DNA of 64,000 nucleotides from Photobacterium sp. TY1-4 (GTDB lineage: Bacteria > Pseudomonadota > Gammaproteobacteria > Enterobacterales > Vibrionaceae), in contig NZ_CP099734.1 in the NCBI RefSeq assembly GCF_025398175.1, forward strand, positions 3,100,001-3,164,000, written 5' to 3'. The position numbers were made by a program, and so were the translations under genes. The notes beneath the pieces are model-generated. The model did no database searches. It saw nothing but the letters and a program-made list of their open reading frames with translations, and was not told the DNA's origin. Shown piece after piece: positions 1 to 7,911 of this stretch; position 1 is the first letter of the stretch, and the number at the start of each line of letters is the position of its first letter.

Positions 1-848
1 CCGCGCCCGGATAAAGCCATTGACGATCATTGCAGCCAGCGCCATCAGGCCGTAGATGACAAAAATCATCACCTGCCACTGCGACATCCCGCCATCCAGC
101 GCTGCCGGATCCTGGAACGTCGCCAGGGCATTGATCCCAAAGGCCAGCGAAGTGAGCAGCAACAGCACCGCAGTCATCCCGACCCACAGCAATCCGGCCA
201 GCAAGTAGGTCTTGATATACGCCTTGAGTTCAACCTCAGCACGGAACTCCCGGTTGCCGTAGCGGTAACCGTTCAGGTAGTAGGCTGCAATCTGTGACGC
301 CACCCAGGCGTAAATCACAAAGGCCAACACGAAAGTCAGCAGGAACAGTACTCCGCCAGCCACCGGGCTGTTTACCACCACCGAGAAGGAAAGAAATAGT
401 GCCCCGCCCACCAGCAGGTAGCAGAGGATCGGCCAGCCCAGGAACACGCCATACGCGGCCTTCAGCGTCCCGGCGAAATCGAAGCGCACATTACGGTAGC
501 TGGTCATGCGGGCATCAAATCGCGCATTGTTGCGCAGCAGCCAGGGCATCAGAGCAACCCCCACCAACATCAGCACCATCGCAACCGGCGGGAAGAACTG
601 GCTGGCGACCACCCAGATCAGGACACAGATCATCGCAATGATCCGCCCGATCAAAATCTGTTTTGGGGTGGCGTGATAATCAAACCGATCGCCAGCCAAC
701 TCGGTGTTGCCGTAAAAATATTTATTCGTGCGGACCGTGGCCCAGGCTGAATAAATCCCGAGCGTAACCACCGACAGTAATACATTGACGATCCAGATGC
801 CGAAGAACTCCTTGCCCTGGCCGTGAAACCTAACCTGATTTTCCATTC
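1..848 (-). CDS. yjgN: YjgN-family (DUF898) membrane protein, partial
   Basis: Frame is open from an ATG at 848 to the window edge, so the C-terminus is missing (282 codons visible). The N-terminal motif (RFHGQGKEFFGIWIVNVLL, then TLGIYSAW) matches the DUF898/YjgN family, and several hydrophobic segments follow, so it is an inner-membrane protein of unknown function. In E. coli, yjgN also sits next to yjgM and rraB, which supports the name. It is divergent from the MarR-acetyltransferase gene at 1085, with a shared intergenic region of about 236 bp. Confidence 0.85.
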
Positions 849-1023
849 TTATGATCTCTACTGTGAACAAAAAAGACTGGGTACCGCCCAACCAGCCCCA
901 ATCAAACCAGCAGAAATTATCACACAACAAGCGCAACAATGCTCATAGTGATATTGAAAAATACAGGGATAAGAGCCACTTGCGTACGCAGATCACCGGA
1001 AGCTTCCTGCGCCGCTTGATCTA

Positions 1024-1061
1024 ATTGCGACACACAACTAAACTAAGTTGCGAATCACAAC
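1024..1061. promoter_or_regulatory. Two tandem 15-bp MarR-type operator candidates
   Basis: ATTGCGACACACAAC (1024-1038) and GTTGCGAATCACAAC (1047-1061) match at 12 of 15 positions and are offset by 23 bp. Each is itself nearly palindromic (GTTG...CAAC). They lie just upstream of the gene encoding a MarR-type DNA-binding domain, so autoregulation is a natural inference; binding is not shown. Confidence 0.5.
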
Positions 1062-1084
1062 CAAATAAGCCCATGAGGTACTGA

Positions 1085-1990
1085 ATGGACGCAAACACCC
1101 TGAGACAACTCTCCCGCCAGCTGGTCCGTCAGTTGGGAATGCTGGACGGCCAGTGCGGCAATATGGCCTTAACGCCGGTCCAGGCCCACACCCTGATCGA
1201 GCTGGCCGACCAACCCGCCACGGTCAACGAGATGGCCACCCGGCTGCAAGTGGATAAATCGAACGCCAGTCGCAATCTGGCAGTCCTGCTCAACCAGCAA
1301 TGGGCCGAAACCCGGCCTAACCCGCAAGACGGGCGCAGCCAGATCTACCAGTTGACGCCGCAGGGCGCGCAGCAGCTTGAGCAACTGCACGGCGTGCTCA
1401 ACCGCGAGGTGGATGCATGGCTGGCACAAATGGATACCGATGAAGTGGCGCTGCTGGGCCGGAGCCTGTCGCGTTACAGCAAATCAATTCAGGCGGCGGC
1501 GAAACAGGCCGGCTATCAGATCCGCCCCATCACTGCGCTGGACAATGCCGCTGTGGCGGCGGTCATTCGCCGGGTCTCAGCAGAATACGGCCTGACCGCC
1601 GACAAGGGATATGGGGTTGCCGATCCGACTTTGGATCAGATGAGCGCCGTTTATCAGGGCGACGGCTGTGCTTACTGGGTGATTGAGCATCAGCACCGGA
1701 TCCTCGGCGGCGGCGGCATTGCCCCGCTGGCCGGGGAAGCGACGCTGTGTGAGTTGCAAAAAATGTACTTCCTGCCCGAACTACGCGGCCGGGGGCTGGC
1801 CCGCAAGCTGGCGGTCCAGGCCCTGCGTTTTGCCCGGGCGCAAGGCTACCGCGGCTGTTATCTGGAAACCACCGCCAATCTGAGCGAAGCCATCGCACTT
1901 TATGAATCCCTTGGCTTTGTCCGGATCCCGCAAGCGCTGGGCAACACCGGCCATGACGCCTGTGAAGTGCGGATGCTGAAAACGTTCTAG
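1085..1990 (+). CDS. MarR-type regulator fused to GNAT acetyltransferase
   Basis: 301 residues. Residues about 1-140 form a MarR winged helix; the recognition-helix region is about 50-70 ([15 protein letters not shown]). Residues about 145-301 form a GNAT domain with the acetyl-CoA motif RGRGLA at 234-239. Start ATG is preceded by AGGT. Bifunctional MarR-GNAT proteins are a known architecture, but the substrate cannot be told from sequence. It occupies the position of E. coli yjgM (a lone GNAT protein) between yjgN and rraB. Two operator-like repeats lie 24-61 bp upstream, suggesting autoregulation. A bidirectional terminator follows. Confidence 0.88.
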   Translation: MDANTLRQLSRQLVRQLGMLDGQCGNMALTPVQAHTLIELADQPATVNEMATRLQVDKSNASRNLAVLLNQQWAETRPNPQDGRSQIYQLTPQGAQQLEQLHGVLNREVDAWLAQMDTDEVALLGRSLSRYSKSIQAAAKQAGYQIRPITALDNAAVAAVIRRVSAEYGLTADKGYGVADPTLDQMSAVYQGDGCAYWVIEHQHRILGGGGIAPLAGEATLCELQKMYFLPELRGRGLARKLAVQALRFARAQGYRGCYLETTANLSEAIALYESLGFVRIPQALGNTGHDACEVRMLKTF

Positions 1991-2015
1991 GCCGCCAGCG
2001 CTGAGCGGTGCGATC

Positions 2016-2044
2016 AAAAAAAGCTGGCCCGGGCCAGCTTTTTG
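2016..2044. terminator. Bidirectional rho-independent terminator
   Basis: A-run, self-complementary stem AGCTGGCCCGGGCCAGCT and T-run, placed between the convergent MarR-GNAT and rraB genes. It can serve both strands. Confidence 0.85.
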
Positions 2045-2070
2045 ACATTCAGAGATAATCGCCCGGAAGC

Positions 2071-2469
2071 TTACGCGTCGTCGTCTTCCGCGTCTTCATC
2101 TTCTTCGCCCGACTCGAAGTAAGTCCCCCAGCCGTCGTAATCAATCTCGTATTTTTCAGCCAGTTGGATCAGCTTTGCCGCCTGCTCATCGATCAGCTCC
2201 GCATTCAGGGCAGATTCCATCACAGCATCAAAACAAACCACTTTGCCGCCACCGTCTTCCGGGGCCAGCTCCAGCTCTTCGGCTTCCATCACTTCAAAGC
2301 CCATTTTGAACGCTTCAACCGCTGCGGCTTCCAGCTCTTCAAACGTATCGGCTGAAAAATGGTGCTCAATAGAATACAGGGCATCCGGATCACTGCCATC
2401 TTCCAGCAGGGCCGCAATAATCTCGCGGGTTTCTTCCTTCTGCTCTTCAATCAATTCAGCATAAGTCAT
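2071..2469 (-). CDS. rraB: RNase E inhibitor protein B (RraB)
   Basis: 132 residues. Close match to E. coli RraB throughout, including [38 protein letters not shown] and the very acidic tail ([11 protein letters not shown]). The family binds RNase E and alters degradosome composition and mRNA decay. ATG at 2469 is chosen because GGAGTG precedes it at good spacing; a longer frame to 2526 adds residues absent from the family. Its neighbours are as in E. coli (yjgM-like gene and ornithine carbamoyltransferase), except that the arc genes are inserted. An FNR-type box lies 79 bp upstream of the start. Confidence 0.95.
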   Translation of the reverse strand: MTYAELIEEQKEETREIIAALLEDGSDPDALYSIEHHFSADTFEELEAAAVEAFKMGFEVMEAEELELAPEDGGGKVVCFDAVMESALNAELIDEQAAKLIQLAEKYEIDYDGWGTYFESGEEDEDAEDDDA

Positions 2470-2971
2470 GGGTTCACTCCAGCTAGGCATAAAATTTTCC
2501 GCAAATATGGCACGGATTGCCGCCAATTACCATGCTGACAGGCAAATTTGATATGTATCAAACAAAGACCGGATTTTCCGCCTCCGGCTTCCGGACGCCA
2601 AACTGCATAATATTCCCGGCGACCACTTTCCCGTCCGGCGTGATCCCCATCTTTACCCATCAAAACAGCATAGCCAGATCCCGGTGCGCCGCCGCTCGGG
2701 ACGCATGGCCTGACCCGGTAGCATGCAACGACAGGGCCGATTGCATAAAACCAACCTCGCCAGGCATTCCCCAACAGCATAATCACGCACAACCGTCCTC
2801 AAAATACCCTCACCGTCGCAATCGGTGGTTCTGCCGCCACATTCGTCCGGCAAAAAAGTGTGAAGCCCTCCAAAGTTAAACCGGATCAGTCGGCTTAAAA
2901 TCATCGCAGATAACAAAAAAAGCAGACTCGCCGTTCAGCGGTGAGCAGTGAAACAATAGAGAGATACGATC
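2470..2971. other. Intergenic region between rraB and the arc leader ORF
   Basis: About 500 bp without a credible gene. It holds the perfect FNR-type box at 2548-2561 and a possible -10 element (CATAAT, 2606-2611) about 63 bp from the box centre to the expected start site, a class I spacing. A transcript from there to arcD would have an untranslated leader of roughly 730 nt. Nothing else recognised. Confidence 0.5.
2548..2561. promoter_or_regulatory. Perfect FNR-type box
   Basis: TTGATATGTATCAA is an exact match to the FNR consensus TTGAT-N4-ATCAA. It lies in the divergent region between rraB and the arginine deiminase genes. ADI pathways are commonly induced in anoxia, so control of the arc transcript is the likelier role; an effect on rraB cannot be excluded. 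Confidence 0.72.
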
Positions 2972-3118
2972 ATGAGAAAATTCCATTCTGGCCCCGGTCG
3001 CCGAAGGCGATCCTTACCGCGCCGCCTCCGCTGCGTACTGACGCCGACCAGCCCACGGTGTTGCCAGGGCGCCCCCTTGGCAACACCGCGGTGCAGCGAA
3101 CGGCTCCCGTCAGCGTAG
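2972..3118 (+). CDS. Putative arginine-rich leader peptide upstream of arcD
   Basis: 48 codons, ATG at 2972 to TAG at 3116-3118, preceded by an AGAGAGA ribosome-binding sequence nearly identical to that of arcA. The peptide starts MRKFHSGPGRRRRSLPRRLR: 11 of 48 residues are Arg, with four in a row at residues 10-13 (CGC CGA AGG CGA, including rare codons) and three more at 17, 18 and 20. A perfect 11-bp hairpin (3056-3088) overlaps codons 29-39. Inference: ribosome stalling or arrest on the Arg stretch, in response to arginine, ornithine or charged tRNA-Arg, controls arcD expression. I do not recognise it as a named leader. Overlapping frames (e.g. 2941-3174) lack such a start context. Confidence 0.55.
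   Translation: MRKFHSGPGRRRRSLPRRLRCVLTPTSPRCCQGAPLATPRCSERLPSA
3056..3088 (+). promoter_or_regulatory. Hairpin inside the Arg-rich leader ORF
   Basis: CGGTGTTGCCA (3056-3066) and TGGCAACACCG (3078-3088) are perfectly complementary with an 11-nt loop. The stem begins about 25 nt after the last Arg codon of the dense run. A ribosome stalled on the run would leave it free, while one translating on would melt it. An outer pairing CTGACG/CGTCAG (3038-3043 with 3108-3113) could enclose it. Confidence 0.5.
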
Positions 3119-3191
3119 AGGCGACTTCAACCGCACACGTCCGTTTCGGCTTGCGCTCAGCCCTCAATCGCTGAACCAGCCACCGGATCCC

Positions 3192-3219
3192 TTGCCTGAC
3201 CCGCACCGGGCACAGGCAA
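3192..3219 (+). promoter_or_regulatory. Second leader hairpin upstream of arcD
   Basis: TTGCCTG (3192-3198) can pair with CAGGCAA (3213-3219), with GC-rich inner pairing CCCG/CGGG. It lies between the leader ORF stop and arcD and has no T-run, so it is not a simple terminator. Confidence 0.35.
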
Positions 3220-3312
3220 ACCGCACCCCAATCTGTACTGGGCCAAACCCGCTTTGGCATCCAGAGAGCACTGTCATGCCGGTCAACGGGCCGGCGCACA
3301 ACATGACCAGAG

Positions 3313-3328
3313 GTGTGCCGCGGCACAC
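3313..3328 (+). promoter_or_regulatory. Palindrome directly before the arcD ribosome-binding site
   Basis: GTGTGCCGCGGCACAC is a perfect 16-bp palindrome ending five bases before the AAGGAG of arcD. As RNA it could form a short hairpin that occludes or frames the initiation region, or as DNA an operator. Role unknown. Confidence 0.4.
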
Positions 3329-3345
3329 TCGGTAAGGAGATGACA

Positions 3346-4791
3346 ATGACGACGCAAACCGTACACAAAGAAGAAAAAGGCGGCTTCTTTGCCAACTTCA
3401 AGTTCCCCTCCGCCTACACCATTCTGTTCGCCCTGATTGCCCTGGTGGCCCTGATGACCTGGATTGTCCCGGCCGGGCAATACGAGCGGGTGATGAACGA
3501 AGAGCTGGGCAAGCAAGTGCCGGTCACCGGAACCTACCAACCGGTCGACAGTAACCCGCAAGGGGTGGTCGATGTCCTGCTCGCCCCGATTGACGGCTTC
3601 TACGACCACAACAGTTACGAAGCCGCCGCCATCGATGTCTCCCTGTTTATCCTGGTGATAGGTGGATTTTTGGGCCTGGTAACCAAAACCGGCGCCATTG
3701 ATGCCGGGATCGAGCGCGTCACCGCCCGCCTCAGAGGCCGGGAAGAGCTGATGATCCCGATCCTGATGGCCTTGTTTGCCGCCGGCGGGACGATCTACGG
3801 CATGGCGGAAGAATCCCTGCCCTTCTATACCCTGCTGGTTCCGGTCATGATGGCTGCCCGGTTTGACCCGCTGGTCGCCGCAGCCACGGTCCTGCTGGGC
3901 GCCGGGATCGGCACCCTGGGCTCCACCATCAACCCGTTTGCCACGGTGATCGCGGCCAACGCGGCCGGGATCCCGTTCACCGATGGCATTCTGCTACGCG
4001 TCGCCATCCTCGCCATCGGCTGGCTGATCTGCGTCTGGTACGTGATGCGCTACGCCAAAATGGTCCGCGCCGATCAAAGCAAATCCATCGTCTACGACAA
4101 GTTCGAAGAAAACCGGGCCCATTTCCTCGGCAACCAAAGCGAAGAAATGCTTGAGTTCACCCCGACCCGCAAAGTGATCCTGACCATCTTTGCCGCGTCC
4201 TTTGGCATCATGATCTACGGGGTCGCCGTGGCTGGCTGGTGGATGGCGGAGATCTCCGGCATGTTCCTCGCTTCCACCATCATCATCGGCCTGATTGCCC
4301 GCATGAGTGAGGAAGAGTTTACTTCGAGCTTTATTGATGGGGCCCGCGACCTGCTGGGCGTTGCCCTGATCATCGGGATTGCCCGCGGTATCGTGGTGAT
4401 TATGGACCGGGGGATGATCACCGACACCATCCTGAACTCGGCCGAGCATGCCGTCACCGGCCTCTCCTCGGTGATCTTCATCAATGTGATGTACTGGCTG
4501 GAGATCCTGCTGTCCTTCCTGGTACCGTCTTCATCCGGCCTCGCAGTCCTGACCATGCCGATCATGGCACCCCTGGCTGATTTCGCCGGCGTCGGGCGGG
4601 AGCTGGTGGTCACGGCGTATCAGTCTGCCTCCGGCATCGTTAACCTGATGACCCCGACCTCCGCAGTCGTCATGGGGGGGCTGGCCATCGCCCGGGTGCC
4701 TTATGTCCGGTGGGTCAAATGGGTGGCGCCGCTGCTGGGGATCCTCACGGTCCTGATCATGGCGATGCTCAGTGTCGGGGCGATGCTCTAA
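3346..4791 (+). CDS. arcD: YfcC/ArcD-type basic amino acid transporter, likely arginine/ornithine antiporter
   Basis: 481 residues, polytopic membrane protein of the DcuC/YfcC carrier family (about 12 hydrophobic segments; motifs GGTIYGMAEESLPFY, GSTINPFATVIAANAAG, LVPSSSGLAVLTMPIMAPLAD, LMTPTSAVVMGGLAIA). Members beside arginine deiminase genes are annotated as arginine/ornithine antiporters, and that context supports the call here. Substrate is inference. ATG 3346 is chosen because AAGGAG lies 6 bases upstream; the in-frame ATG at 3340 abuts the same site and an in-frame GTG at 3313 is within the palindrome. First gene of the arc cluster; its own terminator follows, so arcA is probably transcribed separately. 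Confidence 0.8.
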   Translation: MTTQTVHKEEKGGFFANFKFPSAYTILFALIALVALMTWIVPAGQYERVMNEELGKQVPVTGTYQPVDSNPQGVVDVLLAPIDGFYDHNSYEAAAIDVSLFILVIGGFLGLVTKTGAIDAGIERVTARLRGREELMIPILMALFAAGGTIYGMAEESLPFYTLLVPVMMAARFDPLVAAATVLLGAGIGTLGSTINPFATVIAANAAGIPFTDGILLRVAILAIGWLICVWYVMRYAKMVRADQSKSIVYDKFEENRAHFLGNQSEEMLEFTPTRKVILTIFAASFGIMIYGVAVAGWWMAEISGMFLASTIIIGLIARMSEEEFTSSFIDGARDLLGVALIIGIARGIVVIMDRGMITDTILNSAEHAVTGLSSVIFINVMYWLEILLSFLVPSSSGLAVLTMPIMAPLADFAGVGRELVVTAYQSASGIVNLMTPTSAVVMGGLAIARVPYVRWVKWVAPLLGILTVLIMAMLSVGAML

Positions 4792-4817
4792 CCCCGAATA
4801 TTGAACATTGATAGCTT

Positions 4818-4842
4818 AAAACCGCCTGCGGGCGGTTTTTTT
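4818..4842 (+). terminator. Rho-independent terminator after arcD
   Basis: AAAACCGCC-TGC-GGGCGG followed by seven T. It separates arcD from arcA. Confidence 0.85.
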
Positions 4843-5513
4843 ATATCCTTTCCCCGGTCTGAAATATCTCGTCAGATTCAACTCAAAAATCACACCTCAA
4901 ATATAAAGACAAAAACCCTCTCACCAAAATCATAGTCCAACCCCAAAATATACGCCCCAAAAATTAGCCCAGAAATAAATAAAAAACTCATTGCTAAATA
5001 ATAAACCCATATATCCCCGGAAGTAGCATCACGATTTAATTCATGTATAAAAACTACAAAAACAGCTCGTTAAAAATTAAAAGGAAAAATATTTGTTATC
5101 AAAAAGAAATATTCAGCCGGGGTTGATATAGCTAGCTAAAAAAAGTGCATAAGTTCATCCTGCTCATCACTTTCGCTTGTGGCAATAGAGTGAATAAACT
5201 TCCACCCGCAATCAGGTAGACCATAAAAACCAATCAAAAACAACAACATAAACTCAACCCCGCATTTAAATATCGCCAAATCGCCCATAAATACCCGGTC
5301 ATTGAAACTCAATAACACCTGCATAGATAATGTTAATAAAATCTATTTCCAGCCACTTTAAACAATAATCAAATTGTGACCCACCTCTAAGACCCCAAGG
5401 TTTGAAAGCGTAGAATGAATAACAGAAACAAAGCGGAACAATAATAAAAACCGTGAAATAAAACTCCTACAAATAAACCAGTCACCCTGGAAAAATAATA
5501 GAGAGAAACGATC
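4843..5513. other. Long AT-rich region upstream of arcA
   Basis: About 670 bp, strikingly AT-rich compared with flanking genes. No coding frame is convincing; two short minus-strand frames (about 62 codons each, near 5136-5324 and 5358-5549) look like AT-rich chance ORFs. I found no perfect FNR or ArgR box. It must contain the arcA promoter because of the terminator after arcD. Confidence 0.5.
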
Positions 5514-6734
5514 ATGAGTAAATTCTACGTAGGTTCTGAAATTGGTCAATTACGTCGCGTTCTTGTTCACCGTCCGGAACGAGCCCTCACGCATTTAACC
5601 CCATCGAACTGTCATGAATTATTATTTGATGATGTCCTGGCTGTGGAACGTGCCGGTGAAGAGCATGATGCCTTTGCCCAAACCCTGCGCGATCAAGGCG
5701 TCGAAGTTTTCCTGCTGAGCAATCTGCTGGCTGACACCCTGGCCGTCCCGGAAGCCAAAGACTGGCTGCTGAGCACACAGGTTTCCGACCTTCGCCTGGG
5801 CCCGCGTTTTGCCAATGACGTCCGCTGCTTCCTGGCCGATCTGCCGCATCAGGAGCTGGCTTCCATTCTGCTGGGCGGCCTGAGCTATGCAGAGCTTCCA
5901 ATTCAGTCCTCTTCGATGATGCAAAGCATGTACGATGCACATGACTTCATTATCAAGCCCCTGCCAAATCATTTGTTTACCCGCGACACTTCCTGCTGGG
6001 TGTATGGCGGTGTCTCCATTAACCCGATGGCGAAACCAGCCCGCCAGCGCGAAACCAACCACCTGCGGGCGATTTACCGCTGGCACCCGACCTTCGCCGG
6101 ACAAGACTTCATCAAATACTTCGGCGATGAAGAAAAGAGCTACGACAAATCCACCATCGAAGGCGGCGACGTACTGGTGATCGGTAAGGGTGCTGTCCTG
6201 ATTGGGATGTCTGAGCGCACCACCCCGCAAGGCGTCGAGCAACTGGCGTCCAGCCTGTTCAAACACGGCCAGGCCAAGCAAGTCATCGCCATGGAGCTGC
6301 CGAAGCACCGCTCCTGCATGCACTTAGATACCGTGATGACCCATATGCGGGAAGACACCTTCTCGGTCTACCCGGAAGTGGTGCGCAAAGACCTCAAATG
6401 CTGGAGCCTGACCGGTGATGCGAGCGGCACCGTGAACGTCAAAGAGGAAGGCTACTTCGTCCATGCGATTGAAAAAGCTCTGGGCGTCGGTCAGTTGAAT
6501 CTGATCACCACCGGCGGCGACAGCTACGAAGCCGAACGCGAGCAGTGGAACGATGCCAACAACGTGCTGACCGTCAAACCGGGCGTGGTCATTGGCTACG
6601 AGCGGAACGTCTACACCAACGAGAAATACGACAAGGCCGGGATAACTGTCCTGCCAATCCCGGGGGATGAACTGGGCCGCGGCCGCGGCGGCGCACGCTG
6701 CATGAGTTGCCCAATCGAGCGTGACGGTATTTAA
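5514..6734 (+). CDS. arcA: Arginine deiminase
   Basis: 406 residues, normal length. Hydrolyses arginine to citrulline and ammonia, first step of the ADI pathway in the cytoplasm. Visible signatures: LFDD (37-40), FTRDTS (155-160), EGGD (216-219), HLDT (270-273) and the C-terminal RCMSCP with the nucleophilic Cys (residue 399). Start ATG has AGAGAGA about nine bases upstream. It is followed by arcC and ornithine carbamoyltransferase, completing the pathway. The initiation region (ATAGAGAGA-ACGATCATGAG-AAATTC) is nearly duplicated at the Arg-rich leader ORF upstream of arcD. Confidence 0.97.
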   Translation: MSKFYVGSEIGQLRRVLVHRPERALTHLTPSNCHELLFDDVLAVERAGEEHDAFAQTLRDQGVEVFLLSNLLADTLAVPEAKDWLLSTQVSDLRLGPRFANDVRCFLADLPHQELASILLGGLSYAELPIQSSSMMQSMYDAHDFIIKPLPNHLFTRDTSCWVYGGVSINPMAKPARQRETNHLRAIYRWHPTFAGQDFIKYFGDEEKSYDKSTIEGGDVLVIGKGAVLIGMSERTTPQGVEQLASSLFKHGQAKQVIAMELPKHRSCMHLDTVMTHMREDTFSVYPEVVRKDLKCWSLTGDASGTVNVKEEGYFVHAIEKALGVGQLNLITTGGDSYEAEREQWNDANNVLTVKPGVVIGYERNVYTNEKYDKAGITVLPIPGDELGRGRGGARCMSCPIERDGI

Positions 6735-6826
6735 GCGCTGCAGTTTTGAAACACATGAGGATTGGAACGTGACAGGCGCCAACCTGACACGTAGTCAACC
6801 CAAAAGCAGTCAACCCGAAAAAAGAT

Positions 6827-6849
6827 GGCCGGCACCACGTCTGCCGGCC
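6827..6849 (+). promoter_or_regulatory. Hairpin between arcA and arcC
   Basis: GGCCGGCA (6827-6834) and TGCCGGCC (6842-6849), perfect 8-bp stem with a 7-nt loop, no T-run. It lies 30 nt before the arcC start; probable mRNA processing or stability element in the operon. Confidence 0.45.
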
Positions 6850-6878
6850 CTGACCAAACGATGAAGAGAGACGATCCC

Positions 6879-7790
6879 ATGACCAAACAAACCGTCGTTG
6901 TCGCCCTCGGTGGGAATGCCCTGCTCCGCCGCGGCGAGCCACTGGAAGCTGATATCCAACGGCAGAATATTGCGACCGCCGCCAAAGCGATTGCCGATAT
7001 CGCCACCGAATACAATGTCGTACTGGTTCACGGCAATGGTCCGCAAGTCGGCCTGCTGGCCCTGCAAGGACTGGAATACAAGCAGGTGAATCCTTATCCG
7101 CTGGATGTACTGGGCTCCGAAACCCAGGGGATGATCGGCTATATGCTGATGCAAGAGCTGAAGAACCTGCTGCCGGATCAGCAAATCTCCTGCATGCTGA
7201 CCCAGATGAGCGTCGATCCGAACGATCCGGCGTTTGCCAATCCGACCAAGCCGATCGGTCCGGTCTATGACGAAGCCGAAGCCCGGACATTGGCAGAAAA
7301 ATACCACTGGACCGTGAAACCGGATGGCCCTTACTTCCGCCGTGTGGTGCCGAGCCCGCTGCCAACCGGCATCATCGAAGATGAGGCCATTACCACGCTG
7401 ATTAACCAAAACCATCTGGTGATCTGCACCGGTGGCGGCGGGATCCCGGTCAAAGAAGAAAACGGCAAGCTGGTCGGGGTGGAAGCGGTGATCGACAAAG
7501 ACATGTCGGCAGCTTTCCTGGCCAAGCAGCTCGGGGCCGATGCCCTGCTGATCCTGACCGACGCCGATGCCGTCTACCTCGACTGGGGCCAGCCAACCCA
7601 GAAAGCACTGCGCAGCACCACCCCGACTGAACTGGCGCAATACCAGTTCGACGCCGGCTCCATGGGACCGAAAATCGAGGCTTCCTGCGAATTTATTCGC
7701 CAGGGCGGCAAGCTGGTCGGCATCGGCTCGCTGGAAGACGGCCTGAATATCCTGAAAGGTGAAGCCGGAACAAATATTATTTCAGAATAA
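6879..7790 (+). CDS. arcC: Carbamate kinase
   Basis: 303 residues. Converts carbamoyl phosphate plus ADP to ATP, ammonia and CO2, the energy-yielding step of the ADI pathway. Family motifs: VVVALGGNALLRRGEP at the N-terminus, VLVHGNGPQVG, VICTGGGGIPV, DKDMSAAFLAKQLGADALLILTDADAVY and the terminal GSLEDGLNILKGEAGT. ATG 6879 is preferred over an upstream in-frame ATG at 6825 because the upstream part falls in a hairpin and family members begin at the TKQTVVVALGGN strand; GAAGAGAGACGATC precedes 6879. Gap to arcA 144 bp, to the next gene 121 bp. Confidence 0.96.
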   Translation: MTKQTVVVALGGNALLRRGEPLEADIQRQNIATAAKAIADIATEYNVVLVHGNGPQVGLLALQGLEYKQVNPYPLDVLGSETQGMIGYMLMQELKNLLPDQQISCMLTQMSVDPNDPAFANPTKPIGPVYDEAEARTLAEKYHWTVKPDGPYFRRVVPSPLPTGIIEDEAITTLINQNHLVICTGGGGIPVKEENGKLVGVEAVIDKDMSAAFLAKQLGADALLILTDADAVYLDWGQPTQKALRSTTPTELAQYQFDAGSMGPKIEASCEFIRQGGKLVGIGSLEDGLNILKGEAGTNIISE

Positions 7791-7843
7791 CAGAATAGTT
7801 ATTCACAAATTCACCCAAATACGTTACACATGACACAGACGCA

Positions 7844-7876
7844 CCGGCCAGGCTTGAGACGGATCGCCATGGCCGG
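7844..7876 (+). promoter_or_regulatory. Hairpin between arcC and the OTC gene
   Basis: CCGGCCA (7844-7850) pairs with TGGCCGG (7870-7876), extendable by GGC/GCC inside; no T-run. It resembles the arcA-arcC element in position and may be a processing or stability hairpin. Confidence 0.35.
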
Positions 7877-7911
7877 GACAGAGAGATACCGATTATTGAG
7901 AGGAATACACC

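Noticed and set aside
981..990. TGCGTACGCA palindrome between yjgN and the MarR-GNAT gene
   Set aside because: Ten bases only, occurs by chance often enough in GC-rich DNA; the repeats at 1024-1061 are the better operator candidates.
2941..3174. 77-codon GTG-start frame overlapping the Arg-rich leader ORF in another frame
   Set aside because: No ribosome-binding site at its start, while the leader ORF frame has an arcA-like initiation region; translation shows no recognisable domain.
5136..5549. Two short minus-strand frames in the AT-rich region before arcA
   Set aside because: Phe/Leu/Ile-rich translations expected from AT-rich noncoding DNA; no RBS or match.
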